Positions 48,771-58,462 are shown, counted from the stretch's first letter. The stretch is 64,000 nucleotides of DNA from Caulobacter sp. 17J80-11 (GCF_014349105.1 NZ_JACSJI010000009.1:101314-165313), one strand, 5' to 3'. Translations and numbers: made by a program. Notes: generated from the letters alone by a model not told the origin.

Positions 48771-50627
48771 TCAGGCCCGCGACGCGGCCCAGTCGCCGAT
48801 CACGCGCTCCAGCACTTCCAGCGGCATGGCCCCGGCCAGCAGGCCGGCGTCATGGAAGCCACGGATGTCGAACTTCGGCCCCAGCTTGGCCTTGGCGGCC
48901 TCGCGCAGGCGCAGCCAGGTCATCTTGCCGACCATGTAGCTGCACGCCTGGCCCGGCCACACGCAGTAGCGCTCGATCTCGGTGATCGCCGACGCCTCCG
49001 GATCGCCCAGGGTGTCGACGTTGTAGCGGACCGCCTGCTCGCGGCTCCAGCGCTTGGCGTGCATGCCGCTGTCCACCACCAGACGCACGGCCCGGAACAG
49101 GGCGTCGTGCAGGTAGCCGATGCGGCCGAACGGGTCGTTCTCGTACATGCCCATTTCGTCGGCCAGTTGCTCGGCGTACAGCGCCCAGCCCTCGCCGTAG
49201 CCGGCGAACCACATGGTCTTGCGCAGCATGGGGATGCCCTGCGCCTCCAGGGCCAGCGTCCCCTGCAGGTGGTGGCCCGGAACCCCCTCATGGTAGGTCA
49301 GGGTCGGCAGGGTCCAGCGCGGCACCTCGGCGGTGTCACGCAGGTTGATGTAGTAGGCGCCCGGGCGCGAACCGTCGAGCGTGCCCGGCTGGTAGGAGCC
49401 GCCCGGCGCCCCGGCCTCGATGGCCGCCGGCACACGCCGGATTTCCAGCCCGGCCTTGGGCAGGGTCCCGAAGTAGTCGGGCAGCTTGGCGGAGACGACC
49501 TTCACCAGGCCGTTCAGGTCGCTGAGCAGCTGCGCCTTGCCGGCCTCGGTGTTCGGGTAGATGAACTTCGGATCCTTGTAGAGGGCGTTCAGCCGCTGGC
49601 CGACCGTGCCCTGGGTCATGCCCTGGGCGCGGAAGATGGCGTCCATCTTGCCGGAGATCTCGCCGACCAACTGCAGGCCCAGGGCGTGGATCTCGTCGGG
49701 GGCCATGTCGGTGGTGGTCTGCAGCTTCACGCCGAAGCGGTAGTAGGCCTCGCCGTCCGGCAGACGCCACACGCCGGCGTCGTGCACGGCGTTCGGCCGC
49801 CAGCTCTGCAGCAGGGCGATCTGCCGGTCCAGCGCGGCCATGACGGGCCCCTCGACCAGGGGCCTGGCCCGCCCGGCCCAGTCGCCGGCGATCTGCTTTT
49901 CGGCCGTGCGCCGCGCCAGCGAGGCGACCAGGGTGGTCTTGTCCGCCGGCGTGCCGCGCAGGGTCTTCATCTGCTCGAGCGTGCGGTCGATGACGAAGTC
50001 CGGCGGGATCACCCCACGCGCGGCGTCGGCGCGGGCCCGCTCGGTCTCCTGGTCGAGCGTCGTGGCGAACTGCGCCAGGCGCGACAGGTAAGCCTCGGCG
50101 TCCTCGCGGGTCTCGACCGGGTGCTGGCTGTCCAGGAAGTCGGGAATGCCCTGGTAGGCCCCGCTCAGCTGGCTGAGCACGTAAGGCGCCGGATAGCCCG
50201 GCGCGCCGTAGTGGAAGCGATCGGCGCCCTCCAGCGACACCCGGCTGGAAAAGTCGAGCGTGTCGTAGTTGACCGCCGCCATGCCCGACAGGACCTGGCG
50301 GTCGATGGCCTTCAGCTCGCCGTAGAAGGCTCGGCCGATCTGCAGGTTCTTCTCGATGGTCGCGGCCGACTGGTCGTCGAGCTTGCTGCGCGCCCAGGCC
50401 CCCTCGCCGGTGTCGAGCCCGAGGCTCGTCATCGTGGTCGGCGATTCCTTCAGCTGCTCCTGGAAGATCCGGTCGAACAGGTCATTCAGCTTGGCCTCTT
50501 CGGCCGCGGCCGACGGCGAAGGCCTGGCGGCCGGCTTCGGCGCCGCAGACGTGGTCGCGCATCCGGAGACCAGTCCGGCCACGCCGGTCGCGGCGGCGGA
50601 GAGCAAGAGGCGGCGGCGATCCAGCAT
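48771..50627 (-). CDS. DUF885 metallopeptidase-like protein, tandem copy 2 (lipoprotein)
   Basis: A 618-aa paralogue of the flanking genes. The N-terminus MLDRRRLLLSAAATGVAGLV combines an arginine pair with a lipobox VSGC, so it may be a Tat-exported lipoprotein, unlike its neighbours. The core carries HEGVPGHHLQGTLALEAQG, then GYGEGWALYAEQLADEMG, and ERYCVWPGQACSYMVGKMTW. It differs in surface regions but is alignable over its full length with copies 1 and 3. ATG 50627 has GAGG 9 nt upstream. Substrate unknown. Confidence 0.92.
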   Translation of the reverse strand: MLDRRRLLLSAAATGVAGLVSGCATTSAAPKPAARPSPSAAAEEAKLNDLFDRIFQEQLKESPTTMTSLGLDTGEGAWARSKLDDQSAATIEKNLQIGRAFYGELKAIDRQVLSGMAAVNYDTLDFSSRVSLEGADRFHYGAPGYPAPYVLSQLSGAYQGIPDFLDSQHPVETREDAEAYLSRLAQFATTLDQETERARADAARGVIPPDFVIDRTLEQMKTLRGTPADKTTLVASLARRTAEKQIAGDWAGRARPLVEGPVMAALDRQIALLQSWRPNAVHDAGVWRLPDGEAYYRFGVKLQTTTDMAPDEIHALGLQLVGEISGKMDAIFRAQGMTQGTVGQRLNALYKDPKFIYPNTEAGKAQLLSDLNGLVKVVSAKLPDYFGTLPKAGLEIRRVPAAIEAGAPGGSYQPGTLDGSRPGAYYINLRDTAEVPRWTLPTLTYHEGVPGHHLQGTLALEAQGIPMLRKTMWFAGYGEGWALYAEQLADEMGMYENDPFGRIGYLHDALFRAVRLVVDSGMHAKRWSREQAVRYNVDTLGDPEASAITEIERYCVWPGQACSYMVGKMTWLRLREAAKAKLGPKFDIRGFHDAGLLAGAMPLEVLERVIGDWAASRA

Positions 50628-50741
50628 CGGGAGTTTCCTCGGCGTATCTCGGCGTTACCGCCAAGGCGTAGGCGCTCGCCTCAAGCTCGGCAAGACGAGC
50701 GGCTGCAAATGTTTCGCCGCCAACAACCGCCGCAAATGAAA

Positions 50742-50773
50742 ACGCCGCCGACGGCGCGGGCCGTCGGCGGCGT
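50742..50773 (-). terminator. Intrinsic terminator after DUF885 copy 3
   Basis: ACGCCGCCGACGGC and GCCGTCGGCGGCGT form a 14-bp stem with loop GCGG. Read on the minus strand it runs into TTTTCATTT. It implies that copy 3 is transcribed separately from copy 2. Confidence 0.88.
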
Positions 50774-50799
50774 GATCATTCGAACGCGATCGGCGGCGA

Positions 50800-52644
50800 T
50801 CAGGCCTTCGAGGCGGTCCAGTCCTGGATCACCCGCTCCAGCACCGCCATCGGCATGCCGCCCGACAGCAGGCCCGCGTCGTGGAAGCTCTTGATGTCGA
50901 ACTTCGGACCGAGCGTCTTCTTGGCGTTCTCGCGCAGCTGCATCCACTTGGTCTGGCCGACCTTGTAGCTGGACGCCTGGCCCGGCCACACGCAGTAGCG
51001 CTCGACCTCGGTGACGTGGGCGCTCTCGGGCTCGCCCAGGTGCTCGGTCATGTATTTGATCGCCTGCTCGCGGGTCCAGCGCTTGTAGTGCAGGCCGGAG
51101 TCGACCACGAGGCGCACGGCCCGGAACAGGTAGCTCTGCTGGAAGCCGATGCGGCCGTACGGGTCGTTGTCGTACATGCCCATCTCTTCGGCCAGCTGCT
51201 CGGCGTACAGCGCCCAGCCTTCCGAATAGGCGCTGAAGCCCATCACCTTGCGCAGCATCGGAATGCCCTGGGCTTCCAGCGCGAGCGTGATCTGCAGGTG
51301 GTGGCCCGGGATCGCCTCGTGGTGGGTCAGGGTCGGCAGCGACCACTTCGGCCACTCGGCCGTGTCGCGCAGGTTGATGTAGTAGGCGCCCGGACGCGAA
51401 CCGTCGAGCGTCGGGCCCTGGTAGTAGCCGCCCGGCGCCCCGGCCTCGATGGCCGCCGGCACCCGCCGCACCTCGACGCCCGCCTTCGGCAGGGCCCCGA
51501 ACCAGGCCGGCAGCTTGGCGCTGACCACCTGGATGTGACGGTTCAGGTCGGCGATCAGCTCGGCCTTGCCGGCGTCAGTGTTCGGGTAGAGGAAGCGCGG
51601 GTCCTTGGACATGGCGCTCAGACGCTGGCCGACGGTGCCCTGGGTCATGCCCTGGGCCTTCATCAGCGCGTCGATGCGACCGGAGATCTCGGCCACCTGC
51701 TCCAGACCCATCTTGTGGATCTCGGCGCCGGTCATCTTGGTGGTCGTGTAGGACTCCAGGCCCCAGTCGTAATAGGCGTCGCCGTTCGGCAGGCGCCACA
51801 CGCCGGCGTCGTGCGTCGCTTTCGGGCGCATGGCCTCCATGGCCGCGATCTGGCGGTCCAGCGCCGGATAGACCTGGGTCTCGACGATCTTCTGGGCGTC
51901 GGCGCCGTAGTCGCCGGTCACGCCGGCTTCCTTGGCGCGGCGGGCGACCGACTTGACCATGGTGGTGTCGGCGGCCGGCGTGGCGCGCATGCCGCGCAGC
52001 TGCAGCAGGGTCTTGTCGATGATGAAGTCCGGCGGCGCGGCCCCGGCGCCGGCGTCGGCGCGGGCCCGGTCGGTCTCCTGGTCCAGCGCGGTGGCGAAGG
52101 CCGCCAGGCGCGACAGGTAAGCGTCGGCGTCGACCTTGTCGGAGATCTGGTGCTGGCTGTCCAGGAAGTCCGGGATGGTCAGGTAGGCCGAGCTCAGCTG
52201 GTTGACCACGTAGGCCTGCGGATAGGTCCGCGCGCCGTAGGTGAAGGTCTCCATGCCGTGCAGGCCGACCCGGCCGGCGAAGTCGACGGTGTCGTAGTTG
52301 ACCGCGTCCATGCCGGCCAGCTTCTTGCGGTCGATGGCCTTCAGCTCCGTCGCGTAGCCGCGGTTTACCGCGATCTGCCGCTCGATCTCCTTGGTGGAGC
52401 GGTCGTCCAGCTTGGACTTGGCCCAGGCGCCGTCGGGCGTGCGGTCCAGGCCCAGGCTGGTCATGCCCTCCGGCGAGAACTTCAGGGATTCCTGGAAGAC
52501 CTTGTCGAAGAAGGCGTTGAGCTTGGCGGCGGTGGCCGGGTCGGACCCGGTCGGCGCGGCGGCGCGGGCGAGCGCGCCGCCCGCGGCGAAGCTCGTCGCG
52601 CCGACGGCGGCGGCGGAAAGCAGAAGTCGACGACGGTCGAGCAT
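50800..52644 (-). CDS. DUF885 metallopeptidase-like protein, tandem copy 3
   Basis: A 614-aa paralogue starting at ATG 52644 (AGGGGA at 8 nt). The signal MLDRRRLLLSAAAVGATSFA is Tat-like and ends AGGALARA without a lipobox. The core has HHEAIPGHHLQITLALEAQG, FSAYSEGWALYAEQLAEEMG and ERYCVWPGQASSY, where the second Cys of the other copies is Ser. It is closer to copy 2 than to copy 1 by its leader and by the QGIPMLRKVM stretch. Transcribed first of the three, with its own terminator. Confidence 0.92.
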   Translation of the reverse strand: MLDRRRLLLSAAAVGATSFAAGGALARAAAPTGSDPATAAKLNAFFDKVFQESLKFSPEGMTSLGLDRTPDGAWAKSKLDDRSTKEIERQIAVNRGYATELKAIDRKKLAGMDAVNYDTVDFAGRVGLHGMETFTYGARTYPQAYVVNQLSSAYLTIPDFLDSQHQISDKVDADAYLSRLAAFATALDQETDRARADAGAGAAPPDFIIDKTLLQLRGMRATPAADTTMVKSVARRAKEAGVTGDYGADAQKIVETQVYPALDRQIAAMEAMRPKATHDAGVWRLPNGDAYYDWGLESYTTTKMTGAEIHKMGLEQVAEISGRIDALMKAQGMTQGTVGQRLSAMSKDPRFLYPNTDAGKAELIADLNRHIQVVSAKLPAWFGALPKAGVEVRRVPAAIEAGAPGGYYQGPTLDGSRPGAYYINLRDTAEWPKWSLPTLTHHEAIPGHHLQITLALEAQGIPMLRKVMGFSAYSEGWALYAEQLAEEMGMYDNDPYGRIGFQQSYLFRAVRLVVDSGLHYKRWTREQAIKYMTEHLGEPESAHVTEVERYCVWPGQASSYKVGQTKWMQLRENAKKTLGPKFDIKSFHDAGLLSGGMPMAVLERVIQDWTASKA

Positions 52645-52772
52645 GTGGACGTTCCCCTGAAGGCGTCTTTTCGTTTGGACTGTCAGGGGTACGGCAGCGT
52701 TCCAACCCGGGCAATAAGACCGGCGGTCCGCGAGCGTTAAGCTTTGGTAATGGCGCAGCTCGGCGTGGCCGC

Positions 52773-52858
52773 CCTCGTCCTTCGACAGGCTCAGGATGAG
52801 GCCTCCTGCGACCGGAGTAGAAATCCTCATCCTGAGCGTGTCGAAGGACGAGGATTTC
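52773..52858. repeat. Intergenic repeat, copy B
   Basis: The second copy of the unit seen at 33113: palindrome at 52820-52858, with GTG in place of the TTG of the core (TGAGCGTGTCGAAGG), plus the inverted arm CCTTCGACAGGCTCAGGATG nearby at 52779-52798. It lies between DUF885 copy 3 and cckA, both on the minus strand. Confidence 0.85.
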
Positions 52859-52864
52859 GGGCCC

Positions 52865-54964
52865 TCACGCCGTCCGCAGCTCCTGCTTCACGCGCTCGGC
52901 CAAGGTCTTGATGTCGATCGGCTTGGGCAGGAAGGACACGCCGGTCTCGCCCTCCAGCAGGTCGGAGAACTCGGCCTCTGCGTAGCCGGAGATGAACATC
53001 ACCGGGGCCGCGCCCAGATAGCCGCGCGCCTTTTTCAGCAGGGTCGGGCCGTCCATGCCGGGCATGATCACGTCGGAGATCAGCATGTCGATCTGGCCGG
53101 CGTTCTCCTCGGCCAGGATCAGAGCCTCCTCGCCGTCGGCCGCTTCGATCACCTCGTAGCCGCGCGCGCGCAGCAGGCGGGCGGCGACGCCGCGCACGGC
53201 GTCCTCGTCCTCGACGAACAGGATGCGCCCGGCGCCGGACAGGTCGCGCGCGGCCGGCTTGGCCTTGGCGTCCGGCTTGACCACCGGGGCGGCGTCGGCC
53301 GGCGGGGTGTAGGCCGGCAGGAAGATGCGGAAGTGCGCGCCCTGCCCCGGCGGGCTGGCGACCGAGATGTGGCCGTCGGCCTGCTCGACGATGCCGTAGA
53401 CGGTGGCCAGGCCCATGCCCGTGCCCTCGCCGATCGCCTTGGTGGTGAAGAACGGCTCGAAGATCTTGGTCACCAGGTCGGGCGGAATGCCGGGGCCCGT
53501 GTCGCTGACCTCAATGAAGGCGCAGTCGCCGGCCGGGGCCTCCGGCCAGCCCTGGGCGCGGGCCTCGGCCGGGGTGAGGCGCGCGGTCTTGATGCGCACC
53601 ACGCCCCCGCCCATGCCCTTCATGGCGTCGCGCGCGTTGACCGCCAGGTTCATGACCGCGGTCTCGAGCTGGCTCTTGTCGGCGTGCACCAGCGGCAGGT
53701 CGCGGCCGTACGACGTCTCGAGTTTCACGTCCTCGCGCAGCAGGCGGCGCAGCAGGACCTCGAACTCGCTGATCAGCTCGCCCAGCTCCAGCGTCTCGCG
53801 CTTGACGGTCTGCTTGCGCGAGAAGGCCAGCAGCTTGCGCACCAGGTCGGCGGCGCGGGTGGCGGTCTGGCGGATCTCGTTCAGGCCCTCATAGGAGGGA
53901 TCGCCGACCGGGTGGCGCTGCAGCAGTTCGTCCAGGCGCAGCTGGATGGCGGTCAGCAGGTTGTTGAAGTCGTGGGCCACGCCCCCGGCCAGCTGGCCGA
54001 TGGCCTGCATCTTCTGCGACTGGGCCAGTTGCAGCTCCAGCTGCTTCTGATCGGTGACGTCGAAGACGTAGACGAGACGGCGGTCGGCGTCGGCGGCGAC
54101 GTACAGGTGCGCGGCGCGCTTGGTCCCGGCCAGCTCGACCTCGACTGGGAAGGCGCCGGCCGCCAGCTTCTTGCCCGCCTCGGCCAGGGAGGCCGGGTCG
54201 AACAGCTCGGCGAAGCGCGCGCCCGGCTTGGCGCGGCCGTCCGTCAGGCGGACCAGGGCCGGGTTGGCCTCGGTGATGGCGGCGGCCAGCGGGTCGGCGG
54301 CGTCGATCACCGCGGCCCCGAACGGAGCGGCGGCGGAATACAGGTCAGGTCCCGTCACGGCAGGCGCGGCCGGCGGCGCGCTCAGGGCGACGACCGGCTC
54401 GGGCGCGGCCAGGCGGCGGTGTTCCGAGACCAGGCCGTCGGCGGCGGCGCGCACCAGGAAGCGGTTGGAGCCGAGCGTCGAGACCACGGTCTCGAACTCC
54501 TGCTCGCCCAGCTTCAGGTCGGCGCGCCCCACGCGGCCGGCGCGGGCTTCCGACAGGGCGACGAACAGGGCGGGCGCGGCGGTGCCGCGCGGCAGGCGGC
54601 TGGCGTCGGCGCCGGTCTCGCGCCAGGCGGCGTTGGCGGCCAGCACGCGGCCGTCGGGGGTGACCAGGGCGGCGGGTTCTTCCAGAGCTTCGACCAGGGC
54701 TTCTGGCCCGGCCTCGGGCTTGGCCTTGCCGTCGGCGGCCCCGAAGGCGAACACGGCCATCAGCGCCACGCCGGCCAGGCCGACCAGCAGCAAAAGGCCC
54801 GGCGCGCTGGGATCGCTGCGCAGGGCCGGATAGGCCGCGCCGGCGACGGCGAGCAGGAAGAAGACCACGACCGCCGCGAACCACGGGTCGAGTTTGAAGC
54901 CGGTGCGTTCGGCGCGCGTCATCGGCCCTGCCCCCGTAAGGCCCTGCGAATCGGACACGATCAT
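52865..54964 (-). CDS. cckA: CckA-like hybrid histidine kinase
   Basis: A 699-aa kinase matching Caulobacter CckA, the master cell-cycle kinase that feeds phosphate through ChpT to CtrA and CpdR. Two membrane segments lie near the start ([18 protein letters not shown] and [18 protein letters not shown]), followed by PAS-like regions. The H-box [18 protein letters not shown] holds His331. The ATPase domain shows [10 protein letters not shown] and [14 protein letters not shown]. The C-terminal receiver has Asp631 in [15 protein letters not shown] 54964 overlaps the flhB end region (5 bp after its stop); ATG 54922 is an alternative. Position behind flhB is as in Caulobacter. Confidence 0.92.
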   Translation of the reverse strand: MIVSDSQGLTGAGPMTRAERTGFKLDPWFAAVVVFFLLAVAGAAYPALRSDPSAPGLLLLVGLAGVALMAVFAFGAADGKAKPEAGPEALVEALEEPAALVTPDGRVLAANAAWRETGADASRLPRGTAAPALFVALSEARAGRVGRADLKLGEQEFETVVSTLGSNRFLVRAAADGLVSEHRRLAAPEPVVALSAPPAAPAVTGPDLYSAAAPFGAAVIDAADPLAAAITEANPALVRLTDGRAKPGARFAELFDPASLAEAGKKLAAGAFPVEVELAGTKRAAHLYVAADADRRLVYVFDVTDQKQLELQLAQSQKMQAIGQLAGGVAHDFNNLLTAIQLRLDELLQRHPVGDPSYEGLNEIRQTATRAADLVRKLLAFSRKQTVKRETLELGELISEFEVLLRRLLREDVKLETSYGRDLPLVHADKSQLETAVMNLAVNARDAMKGMGGGVVRIKTARLTPAEARAQGWPEAPAGDCAFIEVSDTGPGIPPDLVTKIFEPFFTTKAIGEGTGMGLATVYGIVEQADGHISVASPPGQGAHFRIFLPAYTPPADAAPVVKPDAKAKPAARDLSGAGRILFVEDEDAVRGVAARLLRARGYEVIEAADGEEALILAEENAGQIDMLISDVIMPGMDGPTLLKKARGYLGAAPVMFISGYAEAEFSDLLEGETGVSFLPKPIDIKTLAERVKQELRTA

Positions 54965-54969
54965 AGCTC

Positions 54970-56070
54970 CTACCTGGGCGTGGCGCGCTGCGACCGCGCG
55001 GCGCCACGGCCCTTGTTCATGACGAAGCCGATCACCTTGGCGACCGCCTCGAAGTGTTCACGCGGGATGATCCCGTCGACGTCGACCGTGGCGTACAGCG
55101 CGCGCGCCAGCGGCGGGTCTTCCACGATCGGGATTTCGTGCTCGCCGGCGATCTCGCGGATCTTCAGGGCGATGGCGTCGACGCCCTTGGCCAGACACAC
55201 CGGCGCGGCGTCCTCGCCGTTCACGTAGCGCAGGGCCACGGCGTAGTGGGTCGGGTTGGTGATCACCACCGTGGCCTTGGGCACGTTGGCCATCATGCGC
55301 TTGCGGGCCTTCTCGGCGCGCAGCTGCTTGAGCTTGGCTTTGACGTGCGGGTCGCCTTCGGTCTGCTTGTATTCTTCCTTGGTCTCCTCGCGGCTCATGC
55401 GCATGCGCTGCAGGAAGCGGATGCGCTGCCACAGGAAGTCCCCGCCGGCCACGAAGCCCAGCAGGGCCAGCACCGCCCCGCCCAGCGCCAGCATCAGCTC
55501 GCGGGCGAACGGCAGGAGCGCCAGCGGGCTCATGGCCGCCATGTTCTGCAGCTCGCCGGCGTGCGGCTTCATCACCAGCCAGCACACCCAGCAGACCGCG
55601 GCCAGCTTCAGCACCGTCTTCAGGAAGTTGACCAGGCCATCGGCCCCGAAGATCCGCTTGAAGCCGGCCATCGGCGAGACCTTGTTCAGGTCCGGCTTCA
55701 GCTTGTCCGGCGTGAACAGGAAGCCGTGCTGGATCAGGTTGCCGCCGGCCCCGCCGATCGCGGCCGCGGCCAGCACGGCGCCCAGCAGAGGCGCCGCGCC
55801 CCACAGGGCCTGGCGCACCAGGTCGCCGCCCGCGCCGCTCTCCAGCGCCGGCACGAGCTGGTGCGGGGCGGCCACGAACGGCAGGAAGGCCTCGGCCATC
55901 TTGCCGGCGAAGGCGCCGCCGCTGACCGCCAGCACGCCGCACACCGCGGCCAGCGAGAGCCAACTGGCGACGTCGGGCGACTTGGCGACGTCGCCCTTCT
56001 TTCGGGCCTCTTCTAGTTTGCGTGGAGACGCTTCTTCCGTCTTGGAGGACGGATCGTGCTCTTCGGCCAC
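54970..56070 (-). CDS. flhB: Flagellar export switch protein FlhB
   Basis: A 366-aa inner-membrane component of the flagellar type III export gate that switches substrate class. It has four hydrophobic segments and the autocleavage site NPTH at residues 272-275 (TVVITNPTHYAVALRY). The N-terminus EEHDPSSKTEEASPRKLEEA is the typical charged start. It follows fliR by 4 bp and is followed by cckA by 5 bp, so fliQ-fliR-flhB-cckA look like one transcription unit. Confidence 0.97.
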   Translation of the reverse strand: MAEEHDPSSKTEEASPRKLEEARKKGDVAKSPDVASWLSLAAVCGVLAVSGGAFAGKMAEAFLPFVAAPHQLVPALESGAGGDLVRQALWGAAPLLGAVLAAAAIGGAGGNLIQHGFLFTPDKLKPDLNKVSPMAGFKRIFGADGLVNFLKTVLKLAAVCWVCWLVMKPHAGELQNMAAMSPLALLPFARELMLALGGAVLALLGFVAGGDFLWQRIRFLQRMRMSREETKEEYKQTEGDPHVKAKLKQLRAEKARKRMMANVPKATVVITNPTHYAVALRYVNGEDAAPVCLAKGVDAIALKIREIAGEHEIPIVEDPPLARALYATVDVDGIIPREHFEAVAKVIGFVMNKGRGAARSQRATPR

Positions 56071-56074
56071 GGCC

Positions 56075-56836
56075 CTATCCCCTCAGGAAGACGTCGGTGA
56101 ATTCGCGATAGGCCTCGATCCACACCATGCCGATCACGCCCAGGCTCAGCGCGAAGACCGACAGGCCCAGCAGCACGCCGAGCGGCGTGGCCGCGAAGAA
56201 GATCTGGAACTGCGGCATCACCCGCCCGACCAGGCCGGTGGCCAGGTTGAACAGCAGCGAGAACACGATCACCGGCGCGGCCAGTTGCACGCCCAGCGCG
56301 AACGCCTGCGACACCGTGCGGGCGGCCAGGGTGGCCGCGTCAGCCGTCGGCAAACCCTTCACCGGGGCGAACAGCTTGTAGCTGTCGGCCACGGCGCCGA
56401 TGAACAGGTGGTGGGTGTTGGTGGCGAAGATCAGCGTCACGCCCAGCAGGGCCAGGAACGAGGCGACGGTGGTGCCCGGCTGCGCCTGCAGCGGGTTGGC
56501 GGTCTGGGCGAAGGACAGGCCGGTCTGCAGCGAGACCAGTTCGCCGGCCACCGCCAGGGACATCATCAGGATGCGCAGCAGCCCCCCGATCATCAGGCCG
56601 ATCAGGGTCTCGCGCAGCACCCAGCCGCCCATGCCGCCGACGGTGCCCGGCAGGGCCGGCAGGCTGGTCGACACGATCGGGGTCAGGGCGAGCGTCAGCA
56701 GCAGGGCGAAGGACAGGCGCACGCGCGGCGGCACCATCGCTTCGCCCAGCCCCGGCAACAGCATGACGATCGCCGCCACGCGGACGAACACCAGCCCCGC
56801 GGCCCAGACCTCGTCGGCGGCGGCGTAGGATTCCAC
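56075..56836 (-). CDS. fliR: Flagellar export protein FliR
   Basis: A 253-aa protein with about six membrane segments, part of the FliP-FliQ-FliR export gate. The motif VLRETLIGLMIGGLLRILMM and the N-terminal FVRVAAIVMLLPGLGEAMVP are FliR-like. Start ATG 56836 lies 8 bp after the fliQ stop. Its stop is followed by flhB after 4 bp. Confidence 0.96.
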   Translation of the reverse strand: MESYAAADEVWAAGLVFVRVAAIVMLLPGLGEAMVPPRVRLSFALLLTLALTPIVSTSLPALPGTVGGMGGWVLRETLIGLMIGGLLRILMMSLAVAGELVSLQTGLSFAQTANPLQAQPGTTVASFLALLGVTLIFATNTHHLFIGAVADSYKLFAPVKGLPTADAATLAARTVSQAFALGVQLAAPVIVFSLLFNLATGLVGRVMPQFQIFFAATPLGVLLGLSVFALSLGVIGMVWIEAYREFTDVFLRG

Positions 56837-56844
56837 CTACGTCC

Positions 56845-57108
56845 TCACATTCCGGCGATGCGGGCGGCGATGTCGCGCATGAAGCCGCTGAGCAGCGCGC
56901 CCATCAGCGGCAGGAACAGCAGCAGCGTCACGAACACCGCCAGGATCTTCGGCGCGTAGATCAGGGTCGCTTCCTGGATCTGGGTCAGGGCCTGGATCAG
57001 GCCGATGGCGACGCCGACCACCAGGCCCACGATCAGCACCGGCGCGCACAGCTGGATGGTCAACCAGATGGCGTCGCGACCGACGTCCAACACTTCCGCC
57101 CCGGTCAT
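56845..57108 (-). CDS. fliQ: Flagellar export protein FliQ
   Basis: An 87-aa, two-helix membrane protein, four copies of which join FliP and FliR in the export gate. It starts MTGAEVLDVGRDAIWLTIQL and has the conserved GLVVGVAIGLIQALTQIQEA followed by a second helix (VTLLLFLPLMGALLSGFM). ATG 57108 has AGGGG about 8 nt upstream; the longer frame is non-coding. First gene of the fliQ-fliR-flhB-cckA run. Confidence 0.95.
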   Translation of the reverse strand: MTGAEVLDVGRDAIWLTIQLCAPVLIVGLVVGVAIGLIQALTQIQEATLIYAPKILAVFVTLLLFLPLMGALLSGFMRDIAARIAGM

Positions 57109-57111
57109 CCC

Positions 57112-57235
57112 GTTAACCCCTCGACTGGCGGGAATCGGCTCCACGCGCCCCCGCTGGGCAGAATCTGCCGCCCCGATGGTTAACGAAGGGTGGCGAAGCG
57201 TTAACGGACCTCCTTCTTCCTGCGGGGCTGTTAAC
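57112..57235. promoter_or_regulatory. Cluster of GTTAAC sites and GANTC sites before fliQ
   Basis: GTTAAC occurs four times at 57112, 57179, 57200 and 57230, and GAATC at 57132 and 57161, in the 173-bp region between fliQ and folE. TTAAC is half of the CtrA site and GANTC the CcrM methylation site. No exact TTAA-N7-TTAAC pair is present, so binding is inferred. Confidence 0.55.
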
Positions 57236-57281
57236 CGACGCCTTTCGGGAAAAGGAACGCCGGTTCGTTCGTTCAATCGCC

Positions 57282-57950
57282 ATGACGAGCGACGACCTCG
57301 ACCGCACCTTCGACCCCGCCGCCGTGGCCCGCCAGGCCGGCACGCCCCTGCCCCGCCGCGGCGAGCCCGCGCATGACGCCGACCGCCCGCACTTCGAGGA
57401 GGTCGAGGCGGCGGTGCGCACGCTGATCCGCTGGGCCGGCGACGATCCCGACCGCGAGGGCCTGACCGACACCCCCGCCCGCGTCGCGCGCAGCTATCGC
57501 GAACTGTTCGCCGGCTACGAGGTCGATCCGCGCGAATACCTGGAGCGCACCTTCGAGGAGGTCGGGGGCTACGACGAGCTGGTGGTGCTGCGCGACATCC
57601 GCTTCGTCAGCTTCTGCGAGCACCACATGCTGCCGGTGGTCGGCCGCGCCCACGTGGCCTACCTGCCCACCGACAGGGTGGTCGGCATCTCCAAGCTGGC
57701 CCGGGTGGTGCGGGGGTTCGCGCGCCGGCTGCAGATTCAGGAGAAGATGACCGCGGACATCGCTCGCACCATTCAGGAGGTGCTGAAGCCGCAGGGCGTA
57801 GGCGTGGTGGTCGAGGCTGAGCACAGCTGTATGACGCTACGCGGCGTCAACGCGCCGGGAACTTCTTTGACCACCAGCCATTTGCTCGGAGTCGTTCGCG
57901 ACGATCCCAGAACGCGAGAAGAATTCTTGCGCCTGACCCGAAGCTCCTGA
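57282..57950 (+). CDS. folE: GTP cyclohydrolase I FolE
   Basis: Converts GTP to 7,8-dihydroneopterin triphosphate, the first step of folate synthesis. The 222-aa protein has the zinc-binding [19 protein letters not shown] and the later Cys in [32 protein letters not shown] is the substrate-region signature. The N-terminal 40 residues are variable. Divergent from fliQ with GTTAAC sites between. A response-regulator gene follows 67 bp downstream. Confidence 0.96.
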   Translation: MTSDDLDRTFDPAAVARQAGTPLPRRGEPAHDADRPHFEEVEAAVRTLIRWAGDDPDREGLTDTPARVARSYRELFAGYEVDPREYLERTFEEVGGYDELVVLRDIRFVSFCEHHMLPVVGRAHVAYLPTDRVVGISKLARVVRGFARRLQIQEKMTADIARTIQEVLKPQGVGVVVEAEHSCMTLRGVNAPGTSLTTSHLLGVVRDDPRTREEFLRLTRSS

Positions 57951-58017
57951 GGAGGCGGCTTCGGCGGGATGGTCCGTCGGCAGTTGCGTGTCGTGAAGCG
58001 TCGAAAGGTCGTTTGAG

Positions 58018-58422
58018 TTGCAGCGTAGCGGACAGACCAGCCGGGTCCCCAGGACCGCGGCCTTCCGCGTCCTGGTGGTCGAAGACGAACCCGACGTCTG
58101 CGCCCTGATCGAGGACGCCCTTGCCGAAAGCGGATATTCCGTCGATTGCGTCTACAGCGACGCCGAGGCCTACGCGGCCCTGGAGCGCGATCCGCACGGC
58201 TATTCGGCCCTGATCGCCGACATCAACCTGCGCGAAGGCACCACCGGCTTCGACGTGGCGCGGTTCGCGCGGCGTCAGAACGCGGACCTGCCGGTGATCT
58301 ACGTGACCGGGGCTGCGACCGGCTCCGACGCGGCGAACTCGGTGTCCGACGGCGCCTTCGTGCTCAAGCCGTTCACCCCGGACGAACTGGTCGGCGCGGT
58401 GCGCGAGCGGCTGGAGCGCTGA
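58018..58422 (+). CDS. Single-domain response regulator
   Basis: A 134-aa CheY-like receiver without an output domain. The acidic pocket is VVEDEPD, the phospho-acceptor is Asp68 (LIADINLREG), the switch Thr97 is in IYVTGAA and Lys117 in FVLKPFTPDEL. It starts with TTG and a weak Shine-Dalgarno, so the start is less sure. The receiver resembles those of the 'FixJ-like/CpdR' group by size. No kinase gene is adjacent. Such stand-alone receivers usually work by protein-protein contact. Confidence 0.9.
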   Translation: MQRSGQTSRVPRTAAFRVLVVEDEPDVCALIEDALAESGYSVDCVYSDAEAYAALERDPHGYSALIADINLREGTTGFDVARFARRQNADLPVIYVTGAATGSDAANSVSDGAFVLKPFTPDELVGAVRERLER

Positions 58423-58462
58423 CGCCCGCCCTCGGACAGGGAGGGCTACTGAGAGCGCAGTG

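Noticed and set aside
48852..55228. Long plus-strand frames opposite the DUF885 genes and cckA
   Set aside because: They are complementary shadows of high-GC third positions, and the predicted proteins are compositionally abnormal.
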